NCBI GenBank assembly: GCA_964396385.1
Contig: CAYNFH010000203.1
Span: 1-11,473, forward strand
Origin: CAYNFH01 sp964396385
GTDB lineage: Bacteria; Armatimonadota; Chthonomonadetes; Chthonomonadales; CAJBBX01
Length of the DNA stretch: 11,473 nt
Direction of reading: 5' to 3'
Of this stretch, positions 1-5,792 are shown one piece after another (within the stretch, counting starts at the first letter, position 1; every line of letters starts with the position of its first letter). Made by a program: the position numbers and the translations under genes. Under the pieces are notes generated by a model. It ran no database searches. It was not told the origin of the DNA and saw nothing but the letters and a program-made list of their open reading frames with translations.

Positions 1-170
1 CGCTGCCATGGCCCCCGGTGGAAGCGTGTGACGAGGACAAGCTGGCCGTTGTGGAAGGTCGGCAGCATGGAGTCGCCGTGCACTTCGGCCACGCGAAACT
101 CCATGAAGAGAAAGGCAAGAGTGAGGCAAAAGGTAGTCAGAACGAGGATCTGCCGGCGCCTGCGCGACAT
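1..170 (-). CDS. lepB: Signal peptidase I (S26), N-terminal part, cut by window edge
   Basis: The reverse strand opens with ATG at 170 and stays open to base 1, giving 56 full codons before the window cuts it. Residues 1-7 are basic (MSRRRRQ). Residues 8-23 form one hydrophobic membrane anchor. Residues 30-48 (VHGDSMLPTFHNGQLVLVT) match the catalytic-serine box of type I signal peptidases, with Ser34 as nucleophile followed by Met-x-Pro-Thr. By family knowledge the enzyme cuts signal peptides from exported proteins on the outer face of the cytoplasmic membrane, using a Ser/Lys dyad; the lysine region lies outside the window. A GGGAAG just upstream could serve as ribosome binding site. The gene diverges from the sigma factor gene across a 95-bp gap. 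The family call is firm; the full length and the rest of the protein cannot be seen. Confidence 0.85.
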   Translation of the reverse strand, partial: MSRRRRQILVLTTFCLTLAFLFMEFRVAEVHGDSMLPTFHNGQLVLVTRFHRGPWQ

Positions 171-218
171 GCTTCCCAATCCCTCGGGCGCCGCGGATCC
201 GCCGCAGGGCCATCCCGC

Positions 219-244
219 GAAACGCGTTAAGTATAGCATGTTCC
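219..244. promoter_or_regulatory. Possible two-way ECF-type promoter motif
   Basis: In the gap between lepB and the ECF sigma gene lies GAAAC, 16 nt, then GTTCC. On the other strand this reads GGAAC, 16 nt, GTTTC, so both strands show a GRAAC-N16-GTT pattern like the -35/-10 pairs of many ECF sigma factors. The minus-strand reading would leave about 43 nt before the lepB start, which is plausible. The plus-strand reading would put transcription start very close to the sigma gene's ribosome binding site. A TATACT also lies on the minus strand (235-230) but has no good -35 at the right distance. The motif is short, so chance is possible. Confidence 0.25.
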
Positions 245-265
245 AGTTGGGGGAGACAGAGCCGC

Positions 266-919
266 TTGGACAGTAAGCCGTTCGTCGCGGCGGAACGCGC
301 GGATACCGCCGCACGGCGCGCAGACCGCGCGGCCAGCGCAGCCATTGACCAGCAGATTATCGGCCGGTGCAAGGGCGGCGACCGCAATGCGTTCAATGAG
401 TTGATGGGCCGGTATGAGAAGAAGGTGTACAACTATGCCTTCCGGCTCTCCGGCAACTACGACGAGGCGAACGACATTGCCTCGGAAGCGTTCGTCCGCG
501 TGTACAACTCGCTGGCCAACTTCCGCGGAGATTCCAGCTTCATAACGTGGCTATTCCGGATCGTGACCAACGTCTACCTGGACGAACGCAAACGGAAGCG
601 CATTCGCCCTCAGCACTCCATCGAAGAGCTGGTGGAGCTGGAGGAGACCTCCGTTCACCGGCAGGTGGAGGATCCCGGCCCCACGCCGGCCCAGCGGGCG
701 GAAGAGCAGGAGCGCAGAGAGATCCTTCAGCGTGCCATCGCCTCTCTTCCCGACTATCAGCGGATGATGATAGTGATGTACCACATGGAGTCCCGCTCCT
801 ACGAAGAGATCGCCGACACGCTCTCCCTGCCCATTGGCACCGTGAAGTCGCGCCTGAACCGCGCCCGTCTGGCCCTGCGCGATCTGCTCCTGCCCGAACA
901 GGAACATTTCCGCGTATAG
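266..919 (+). CDS. ECF-family RNA polymerase sigma factor (sigma-70 family)
   Basis: A 217-aa sigma factor of the RpoE/SigW type. Region 2 spans about residues 31-112: NAFNELMGRYEKKVYNYAFR, the DIASEAFVRVY core-binding helix, and FITWLFRIVTNVYLDERKRK for -10 recognition and melting. Region 4 spans about 151-206, with LPDYQRMMIVMYHMESRSYE followed by a helix-turn-helix at 179-204 (IADTLSLPIGTVKSRLNRAR) for -35 recognition. Regions 1 and 3 are absent, as usual for ECF factors. The start is TTG, chosen because GGGGGAGA at 249-256 is suitably placed and no ATG or GTG lies in frame before region 2. This leaves an Ala/Arg-rich tail of about 28 residues before the domain. The gene downstream encodes a zinc-finger anti-sigma factor, so this sigma is probably held inactive at the membrane until a signal arrives. 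The stimulus and regulon cannot be read from the sequence. Confidence 0.93.
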   Translation: MDSKPFVAAERADTAARRADRAASAAIDQQIIGRCKGGDRNAFNELMGRYEKKVYNYAFRLSGNYDEANDIASEAFVRVYNSLANFRGDSSFITWLFRIVTNVYLDERKRKRIRPQHSIEELVELEETSVHRQVEDPGPTPAQRAEEQERREILQRAIASLPDYQRMMIVMYHMESRSYEEIADTLSLPIGTVKSRLNRARLALRDLLLPEQEHFRV

Positions 920-976
920 CCAAGTCGGACAGACGGTAGACAATTCATAGCAGTCTGCAATCCTTAGAACGTGAGA

Positions 977-1046
977 GGTGTTGGGCGCTGGGTATTGGGT
1001 GTTTGGACGGATTCCTTCAACACCTAACACCAAAGAGTCAACACCC
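977..1046. repeat. Inverted tandem heptamer array between sigma and anti-sigma genes
   Basis: Positions 977-1004 hold four 7-nt units: GGTGTTG, GGCGCTG, GGTATTG, GGTGTTT. Positions 1019-1046 hold AACACCT, AACACCA, AAGAGTC, AACACCC, the same motif in reverse orientation. The arms can pair, most simply GGTGTT at 998-1003 with AACACC at 1019-1024, so transcripts through the sigma to anti-sigma gap could fold here. The right arm ends 14 nt before the anti-sigma start codon. It resembles the short tandemly repeated heptamers described in cyanobacteria, but the origin here is unknown. Confidence 0.7.
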
Positions 1047-1060
1047 GTAGGGTAGACGTC

Positions 1061-1735
1061 ATGCGTTGCGAAAGAGCACGGGAGCTTTTCTCCGACTATT
1101 GTGAAGGCAGTGTTCAGGCGGCCATCCTCGTGCCATTGGAAGACCACCTGCTGGGGTGCGACCAGTGTCGCTCCGAAGTGGATGAGCTCAAGGTCGTCTG
1201 GAGAATCCTGGACGACGCCCCCCTCGTGGCGCCGCCGGACACGTTCCGTGAGATGGTATGGGGACGGATCGACGCTGCCGCAGAGCAGGCACCGTCGCCG
1301 CGCACTATCCGCGGCTGGAGGTGGCGAAGCCTCTGGACACGCCCGGCGCTGAGCTGGGCCGCGGCGGCCATCCTACTGTTGGTGCTCGCCCCTTTTGTGG
1401 TTCCCGGGGCGTTTAGCGGCGCCGGCTGGTTGGGCTGGCTCTCTCCGGCGAACCGGACTTGGACCGTAACGGCGCTTCAGCCATCTCTATCCGGCTCGTC
1501 GGTGCAGGTGCCGCTCACTGTAAATGCGGTCGCCAGCGTTCCGGCGCACGTGCAGGTGGTGGGAGGAAGGGCGACGATACAGGATGGCGCAGACGTCACC
1601 CTGTCCGCCGGGAGTCCGGCGAATGTGACCTTGAGCGTCGAACCAGGCAATTCGGCCCCTATTGCCCTTCGCGTGTCCTGGAGCCAGGACGGGAGATCCC
1701 GGAGTCAGGTTGTTGCGGTGACTCCTCCGCGCTAA
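1061..1735 (+). CDS. Zinc-finger anti-sigma factor, single-pass membrane protein
   Basis: A 224-aa protein whose N-terminus is an anti-sigma zinc finger: Cys3, His29, Cys33 and Cys36 (His-x3-Cys-x2-Cys, in LEDHLLGCDQCRSEVDEL). By family knowledge this domain binds and blocks the partner ECF sigma factor, here almost certainly the gene just upstream. One hydrophobic segment at about 96-116 (ALSWAAAAILLLVLAPFVV) anchors it in the cytoplasmic membrane. The C-terminal 100 residues lie outside and look beta-rich, with Val/Thr/Ser-rich stretches such as VPLTVNAVASVPAHVQVVGG; I do not recognise this domain, which may be the sensor. The start ATG has AGGG at 1049-1052. The 141-bp gap from the sigma gene contains a heptamer repeat, unlike the overlap common for such pairs, so its dose relative to the sigma factor may be set separately. 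No site-1 protease gene is seen nearby. Confidence 0.88.
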   Translation: MRCERARELFSDYCEGSVQAAILVPLEDHLLGCDQCRSEVDELKVVWRILDDAPLVAPPDTFREMVWGRIDAAAEQAPSPRTIRGWRWRSLWTRPALSWAAAAILLLVLAPFVVPGAFSGAGWLGWLSPANRTWTVTALQPSLSGSSVQVPLTVNAVASVPAHVQVVGGRATIQDGADVTLSAGSPANVTLSVEPGNSAPIALRVSWSQDGRSRSQVVAVTPPR

Positions 1736-1759
1736 GGGGCAGTGGTCGCGGACAGCATG

Positions 1760-1786
1760 AAGCCCCCGGAATAAAACCGGGGGCTT
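1760..1786 (+). terminator. Terminator hairpin after anti-sigma gene
   Basis: AAGCCCCCGG, a 7-nt loop AATAAAA, then CCGGGGGCTT: a perfect 10-bp stem beginning 24 nt after the anti-sigma stop codon. The tail (ATCTGT) is poor in T, so termination may be incomplete. The stem is symmetric and could also stop minus-strand transcripts arriving from greA. Confidence 0.75.
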
Positions 1787-1963
1787 ATCTGTACCACCAA
1801 GACCTGGCAGTATCGCCGGGGATGGTCTTAGAATATACAGGTGTGGAGTGTGCGTGACCCAGGCAGTGGTCGTGCTGCCGGATCGGGCGAAGACGGGCGT
1901 AACATCCGGATCCGCTCCGGCTCGATGCGGCCTATCGATGCTGCCGAACCCACTCCCGTCCTC

Positions 1964-2024
1964 TCCCCCTCCGAAGGGGAGGGGATCATTCCACCCTCAG
2001 CCTCCCACCGCTTCGCGGAGGGAG
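1964..2024. repeat. Pair of GC-rich hairpins in the convergent anti-sigma/greA gap
   Basis: The 358-bp convergent gap (1736-2093) shows no convincing gene. Apart from the terminator at its left it holds two hairpins. The first (1964-1985) pairs TCCCC with GGGGA and TCC with GGG around a GAAG loop, with one C/A mismatch. The second (2002-2024) pairs CTCCC with GGGAG and CCGC with GCGG around a TTC loop, with one A/A mismatch. Neither is followed by a T-run on either strand. They look like dispersed intergenic repeat hairpins that may also slow polymerase from both sides. Confidence 0.5.
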
Positions 2025-2093
2025 AGTAGCGATTGCGTGCGTCGGAACCGTTAAGTCCGCCGCCGGCGAGGAGGTTGAGGGTGGTTTCTCCAT

Positions 2094-2573
2094 CTACTCG
2101 TGCCGGATTCCAAGTATCTCGTAATGGGCTTTGCCAGCCGGGATCTGGACCTCTATCTGGTCTCCCACCTTCTTCCCCATGAGCGCCTGACCCACTGGGG
2201 ACTGAACGGAGATCTTGTCGTTAACCGGATCCGCCTGGACCGCGTCAACCAGGTGGTACTCCCACTCATCCCCCTCCTCCAGGTCCCGGACCATGACAAT
2301 GGAGCCTAAGCCCACCGTGTCTCCGCCGGCTGCCTCATCCGGCACGACCTTGGCGACCTCTAGTTTCGCTTCCAGCTCCGCGATCTGACCGTTCAGGATT
2401 CCCTGGTGCTGCCTTGCGGAATGATATTCGAAATTCTCGGAGAGGTCGCCGTACGCCCTGGCTTTGCGCAGCGCCTCCGCTATCTCCGCACGCTTCACGG
2501 TCTTGAGGTAGTCGAGCTCCTGCTGTAATCGGCGGTAGCTGCTCTCCGTCAGTATGATGTCATCCGGCTGCAT
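2094..2573 (-). CDS. greA: Transcription elongation factor GreA
   Basis: A 159-aa protein of normal GreA length. The N-terminal antiparallel coiled coil (residues about 8-80) carries the tip motif AYGDLSENFEYHSAR, with acidic Asp43 and Glu46 matching the pair that holds magnesium in the RNA polymerase active site. The C-terminal FKBP-like domain (about 85-159) shows VGLGSIVMVRD, ISVQSPVGQALMGKKVGD and a closing AHYEILGIRH. GreA enters the secondary channel of backtracked polymerase and stimulates cleavage of the RNA 3' end. The ATG at 2573 is chosen because AGGAG lies at 2589-2585 and the protein then begins at the usual place; the reading frame stays open 52 codons further upstream but crosses the promoter there. 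It is transcribed alone from its own promoter, divergent from ftsE. Confidence 0.97.
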   Translation of the reverse strand: MQPDDIILTESSYRRLQQELDYLKTVKRAEIAEALRKARAYGDLSENFEYHSARQHQGILNGQIAELEAKLEVAKVVPDEAAGGDTVGLGSIVMVRDLEEGDEWEYHLVDAVQADPVNDKISVQSPVGQALMGKKVGDQIEVQIPAGKAHYEILGIRHE

Positions 2574-2636
2574 GTGGGGCGTATCTCCTGGGCGGTGTGC
2601 GTGTGGGGCGGGGAACGGCCGGCCCGTGTTCCCGCT

Positions 2637-2665
2637 AAAATACCACAGCGACCTCACGGAGTCAA
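2637..2665 (-). promoter_or_regulatory. Sigma-70-type promoter for greA
   Basis: On the minus strand TTGACT (2665-2660), a 17-nt spacer, then TATTTT (2642-2637). This predicts transcription start near 2630 and a leader of about 57 nt before the greA ATG, containing its AGGAG. Five of six -35 bases and four of six -10 bases match consensus. Confidence 0.7.
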
Positions 2666-2732
2666 TTGTGCGGCGAATTGCCAGCTTGACCGCTTGATTC
2701 CGACGCGGTTGGATTCGGTCCGTGCGCATACC

Positions 2733-2761
2733 TTGACACGGATGTGGGCGCGTGGTTTAAT
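2733..2761 (+). promoter_or_regulatory. Near-consensus sigma-70 promoter for the ftsE operon
   Basis: TTGACA (2733-2738), exactly 17 nt, then TTTAAT (2756-2761). Predicted transcription start is about 2768, giving a leader of roughly 160 nt before ftsE. That leader holds a small stem (CCGGC 2771-2775 with GCCGG 2783-2787) and the heptamer array at 2825-2852. The -35 boxes of this promoter and of greA's are 67 bp apart. Confidence 0.75.
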
Positions 2762-2824
2762 AGGCCATCACCGGCCGTGCCAGCCGGCGCAGGCGCATTC
2801 GGAGTCCCGGACGGCTCCCGTTTA

Positions 2825-2852
2825 GGTGAGAGGTGAAAGGTGAAAGGTGAGA
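2825..2852 (+). repeat. Four-unit heptamer array in the ftsE leader
   Basis: GGTGAGA, GGTGAAA, GGTGAAA, GGTGAGA in tandem, followed by the degenerate unit ACCGAGA. It lies between the operon promoter and ftsE. Unlike the other arrays it has no inverted partner. Its GGTGA units resemble ribosome binding sites but no convincing start follows them. Confidence 0.75.
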
Positions 2853-2927
2853 ACCGAGAACCTTGCGCCCAACGCCTCGTTTGTTCGGGATGCCGCTGTA
2901 TGCGGCGCCAAAGGCTCGGCCACTCCG

Positions 2928-3623
2928 ATGATCGAACTCCAAAATGTCTCCGTCATCTACCCCGGTGCCCGTCCTGCCCTCTCAGACGTTAACCTGCGCG
3001 TAGAGAAGGGCGAGTTCGTCTTTCTAGTCGGTCCGACCGGCTCCGGCAAGTCGACCATCCTCAAGCTTCTCTATCGCGAGATCACACCGACACGCGGCGT
3101 AGTGGTTGTCGGCGGCAAGGTCGCGTCAACGCTTCGCCCGCGCGACGTGCCGCGTCTCCGTCGGCGAATGGGCGTGGTGTTTCAGGACTTCGCGCTCCTC
3201 CCGGACAAGACCATCTTCGAGAACGTCGCCTACGCGCTCCGCGTCATCGGCGCGGGGCGGCGCGAGATCCGCAAGCGCGTTCCGTCAGCGTTGGAGGCGG
3301 TGGGCTTGGCTCACCGGTGTGACGCCTTTCCGGGCCAGGTCTCCGGAGGAGAGCAGCAGCGCGTCGCTATCGCGCGGGCGCTGGTTAACGATCCCCCGCT
3401 GCTGATTGCCGACGAGCCCACCGGAAATCTGGACCCGGACACCTCAGTGGGCATCATGGCCATTCTGGAAGACATCAACGCACGCGGCACTACCGTCCTG
3501 GTATCCACCCATGACAAGCAGATAGTGGACCTGGGCCAGCGGCGCGTCATTGCTCTGGATCGTGGAAAGCTGGTGCGCGACGAGCGCCAAGGGATGTACG
3601 AGCGTGAGCCTGTCTACAGTTAG
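2928..3623 (+). CDS. ftsE: Cell division ATP-binding protein FtsE
   Basis: A 231-aa ABC ATPase of FtsE length. Visible motifs: Walker A GPTGSGKST (35-43), Q-loop Gln86 in GVVFQDFALLPDKTIFENV, signature VSGGEQQ (138-144), Walker B LLIADEP with Glu163, the DEPTGNLDPDTS stretch typical of FtsE and LolD-type ATPases, and H-loop His195. FtsE drives FtsX across the membrane so that ATP hydrolysis controls periplasmic or wall hydrolases at the division site. The start is ATG with MIELQNVSVIYPG, where the family begins. The frame is open 27 codons upstream to a GTG inside the heptamer array, but that extension resembles no ABC protein. No strong ribosome binding site is seen; AAAGG lies about 13 nt upstream. 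ftsX overlaps its 3' end by 20 nt, implying translational coupling. Confidence 0.95.
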   Translation: MIELQNVSVIYPGARPALSDVNLRVEKGEFVFLVGPTGSGKSTILKLLYREITPTRGVVVVGGKVASTLRPRDVPRLRRRMGVVFQDFALLPDKTIFENVAYALRVIGAGRREIRKRVPSALEAVGLAHRCDAFPGQVSGGEQQRVAIARALVNDPPLLIADEPTGNLDPDTSVGIMAILEDINARGTTVLVSTHDKQIVDLGQRRVIALDRGKLVRDERQGMYEREPVYS

Positions 3624-4509
3624 CTTTGTGTTCGACGAAGCGGCGAAGAATGTTCGCCGCAACGGCCTGATGTCGCTGGCGGCCCTGACGACGGTCGCCA
3701 TCTCCATGGCCGTGCTCGGGGGCGCTCTATTCTCGCTCTATCGGCTCCACCAGTTCATTCAGCTGCAGCCGCGCCAGCTCGAGGTCCAGGTCTACCTCAA
3801 GACATCTGTTTCGCGTGGAGGGGCGATGCGAGCTAAGCGGCGCATCCAGGCCCTCCCAGGCGTGGCCAGCATCTCCGTCTACACCAAAGAGAAGGCGTTC
3901 GCGGACCTGGAGCAGCGCGATAAACAAGAGGGTGGCCACATCACGGCGGGGCTGGAAGGGGCGAATCCTTTCCCGGACCGGCTGGACGTCCAGATGACGG
4001 ACCCCAGACTTACGCCTCAGACCGTCGCGCGCATCAAGGATGGCGAGAAGTTCCCAGAAGTGGAGCAGGTACGGGATGCGCGCGACACGCTGGACATGCT
4101 GCTCGCCATCCAGGGGATGGTCCGCAACATCGGGTCCGTGGTCGCCATCCTTCTCTTTCTCGCCACCGCCTTCGTGATCCAGAACACCATCCGGCTCACC
4201 GTCTTCGCCCGACGCCGCGAGATCCGGATCATGCAGCTCGTGGGGGCGACCCCCAGCTTCATCCGCACGCCCCTGGTGCTCGAGGGCATCTTCTACGGCA
4301 TCACCGGCTCGCTGGCTGCCAGCGGCGTGGTGCTGTTCGTAGTCTACGAAGTCTCGCAGTACGCCGGCAGGTACGTCTCCCCGCTGACGACCAATATGCC
4401 GCCCCCCGTAGGGTATGATGTGGTTACCGGCGTGCCCGTGGTCCTGGGCGCGCTCATCGGCTGGGCGGGGAGCGTGCTTTCCATCCGCCGGTTCCTCAAG
4501 CGCATATAG
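3604..4509 (+). CDS. ftsX: Cell division membrane protein FtsX
   Basis: A 301-aa protein with FtsX layout: short cytoplasmic N-terminus (FVFDEAAKNVRRNGLMSLAA), first membrane segment about 24-46, an extracytoplasmic domain about 47-170 (containing VQVYLKTSVS and the LPGVASISVYTKEKAF stretch), then three membrane segments near 176-196, 225-249 and 275-295. The loop after the second segment (NTIRLTVFARRREIRIMQLV) is the hallmark FtsX signature that contacts FtsE. The outer domain of FtsX is where partner murein hydrolases or their activators bind. I chose GTG at 3604 because AAGGGA lies 9 nt before it and the family N-terminus starts there; a TTG at 3550 in the same frame lies deep inside ftsE. 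The 20-nt overlap with ftsE supports making the two subunits together. Confidence 0.95.
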   Translation: MSLSTVSFVFDEAAKNVRRNGLMSLAALTTVAISMAVLGGALFSLYRLHQFIQLQPRQLEVQVYLKTSVSRGGAMRAKRRIQALPGVASISVYTKEKAFADLEQRDKQEGGHITAGLEGANPFPDRLDVQMTDPRLTPQTVARIKDGEKFPEVEQVRDARDTLDMLLAIQGMVRNIGSVVAILLFLATAFVIQNTIRLTVFARRREIRIMQLVGATPSFIRTPLVLEGIFYGITGSLAASGVVLFVVYEVSQYAGRYVSPLTTNMPPPVGYDVVTGVPVVLGALIGWAGSVLSIRRFLKRI

Positions 4510-4539
4510 CGTCAGGCCGCCTTCGGAGCGGCACTGACG
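4510..4539 (+). other. UUCG-loop hairpin between ftsX and the M23 gene
   Basis: Right after the ftsX stop codon, CGTCAG and GCCGCC pair with GGCGGC-type and CTGACG sequence around a TTCG loop, with unpaired A at 4527 and 4533. That is about 12 base pairs closed by C(TTCG)G, an exceptionally stable tetraloop in RNA. No T-run follows, so it is probably not a full terminator; it may protect the upstream ftsEX message or reduce read-through to the hydrolase gene. Confidence 0.6.
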
Positions 4540-4624
4540 AGAACGCGCTCTCCTGACGGAGCCCCATCCGCACCCCAAGCTTCGCGGTCCTGCGCCACCT
4601 ACCGGCAGGCCAAGGAGGAGAGCC

Positions 4625-5785
4625 ATGCGCGTGTCTGTCCTAAAAGTCTGTCTGGTCGCTTCCTGCTTCGCCATCGCTGCCGCTACCACCGCCGCCGCCC
4701 CCAGGCGGCACAAGGCCAAGAAGAGCGTCAAAGAGCTGAAGGCTCAGCTTCACACCGTCCGCGCGAAGATCCACCAGAGGCGCGTCGCGCTCCATCAGAC
4801 CCGCGTCCAGGCGCTGCGTACCGTTTCAGACATTCACTGGGTGGAGGGCCGCATCGGCCACACGGAGCAGCACCTCCACAACGTCAAAGCCCGGCTCAAC
4901 TATCTCGCCAGACAGGATAAGGCGCTGCAGTCCCGCATCGTCATCACCAGGCGGGGACTGGACAACAAGCGCCGCCTGCTGGTCAGCCGCCTCCGCCAGA
5001 ACTACGAAATGGGCGACACCACCTATCTCCAGGTCCTGCTGCAGTCGCGGACGGTCCACGACTACGTGTCAAGGTCCTACTACGTCGAGCGCATCGCGGC
5101 CAAGGACGCGGAGCTGGTGGCCGGCATCCGGGCGGACAGCAAGCGACTGGAGGATGACGAGCACACGCTTCTGAGCCAGGCGCGCGAGCAGCAGAGCCTT
5201 CAGCGCAGCCTGGAAGACGATAGGACGGAGTACAAAGTGGCAGTTCAGCAGAAGCGGATCCTGCTGTCTCAGCAGATGGCGAGGGAGCACGTCCAGGCGG
5301 AGGAGCTCCAGGAAATGGAGGAGGCCTCCAACGACATTACGTCCGAGATCCAAGCCAGCATGGCTACGCCCGCGGGACACGCGCGGCTGATGCAGCCGTG
5401 GAGCGGTCATTTCATCCGGCCGGCGTTCGGGCCCATCACCTCCGGCTTCGGCGGACGATTCCATCCCATCCTGCACCGGTTCAAGATGCACACCGGCATC
5501 GACATCGGCGCGGGCTACGGCGCGCCCATCCAGGCCGCGGACTCCGGCGAAGTCATCAAGTCCGGGACCATGCGAGGCTACGGGAACGTGGTGGTAATAG
5601 ACCACGGCGGCGGCATCTCCACCCTCTACGGCCACTGCTCGGCGCTCCTAGTACATAGCGGGCAGGTTGTCCATCGGGGGCAGCTCATAGCTCGAGTGGG
5701 CGCGACAGGCCTGGCGACGGGGCCGCATCTGCACTGGGAGGTTCGGCGCAATGGCTGTCCCACCAATCCGCTGAGCATGAGGTAG
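4625..5785 (+). CDS. Secreted M23 (LytM) murein hydrolase with coiled coils, EnvC/CwlO-like partner of FtsEX
   Basis: A 386-aa protein. Residues 1-25 are a signal peptide (basic start, hydrophobic core, AAATTAAA). Residues about 31-245 are two long coiled-coil stretches, the shape of EnvC and PcsB-type proteins that dock on FtsX. The C-terminal 265-385 is an M23 LytM domain: FGPITSGFGGRFHPI, then MHTGIDIG with zinc ligands His289 and Asp293, then YGHCS with His337, then GPHLHWEV with His368 and His370. All catalytic and zinc positions are present, unlike E. coli EnvC whose LytM domain is inactive, so this protein probably cuts peptidoglycan cross-links itself. Start ATG is preceded by AAGGAGG at 4612-4618, ideally spaced. 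Its place directly after ftsEX argues that FtsEX controls it. A VASC at 11-14 resembles a lipobox, but the hydrophobic run before it is too short and continues after it. Confidence 0.92.
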   Translation: MRVSVLKVCLVASCFAIAAATTAAAPRRHKAKKSVKELKAQLHTVRAKIHQRRVALHQTRVQALRTVSDIHWVEGRIGHTEQHLHNVKARLNYLARQDKALQSRIVITRRGLDNKRRLLVSRLRQNYEMGDTTYLQVLLQSRTVHDYVSRSYYVERIAAKDAELVAGIRADSKRLEDDEHTLLSQAREQQSLQRSLEDDRTEYKVAVQQKRILLSQQMAREHVQAEELQEMEEASNDITSEIQASMATPAGHARLMQPWSGHFIRPAFGPITSGFGGRFHPILHRFKMHTGIDIGAGYGAPIQAADSGEVIKSGTMRGYGNVVVIDHGGGISTLYGHCSALLVHSGQVVHRGQLIARVGATGLATGPHLHWEVRRNGCPTNPLSMR

Positions 5786-5792
5786 CTCCGAC

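Noticed and set aside
1841..2054. Small plus-strand ORFs in the convergent gap
   Set aside because: They run through the hairpin repeats, lack ribosome binding sites and give low-complexity Pro/Ser/Arg peptides.
2574..2729. 52-residue N-terminal extension of GreA
   Set aside because: It would cross the greA promoter and has no homology to GreA; ATG at 2573 has AGGAG.
4655..4666. Lipobox in the M23 protein (VASC)
   Set aside because: Only about six hydrophobic residues precede the Cys and a basic residue interrupts them; the hydrophobic run continues to a normal AAA cleavage site.
3727..4731. Long minus-strand open frame (334 codons) opposite ftsX
   Set aside because: Antisense to a clear ftsX, Asp/Gly/His-rich without motifs; a by-product of GC-rich codon use.
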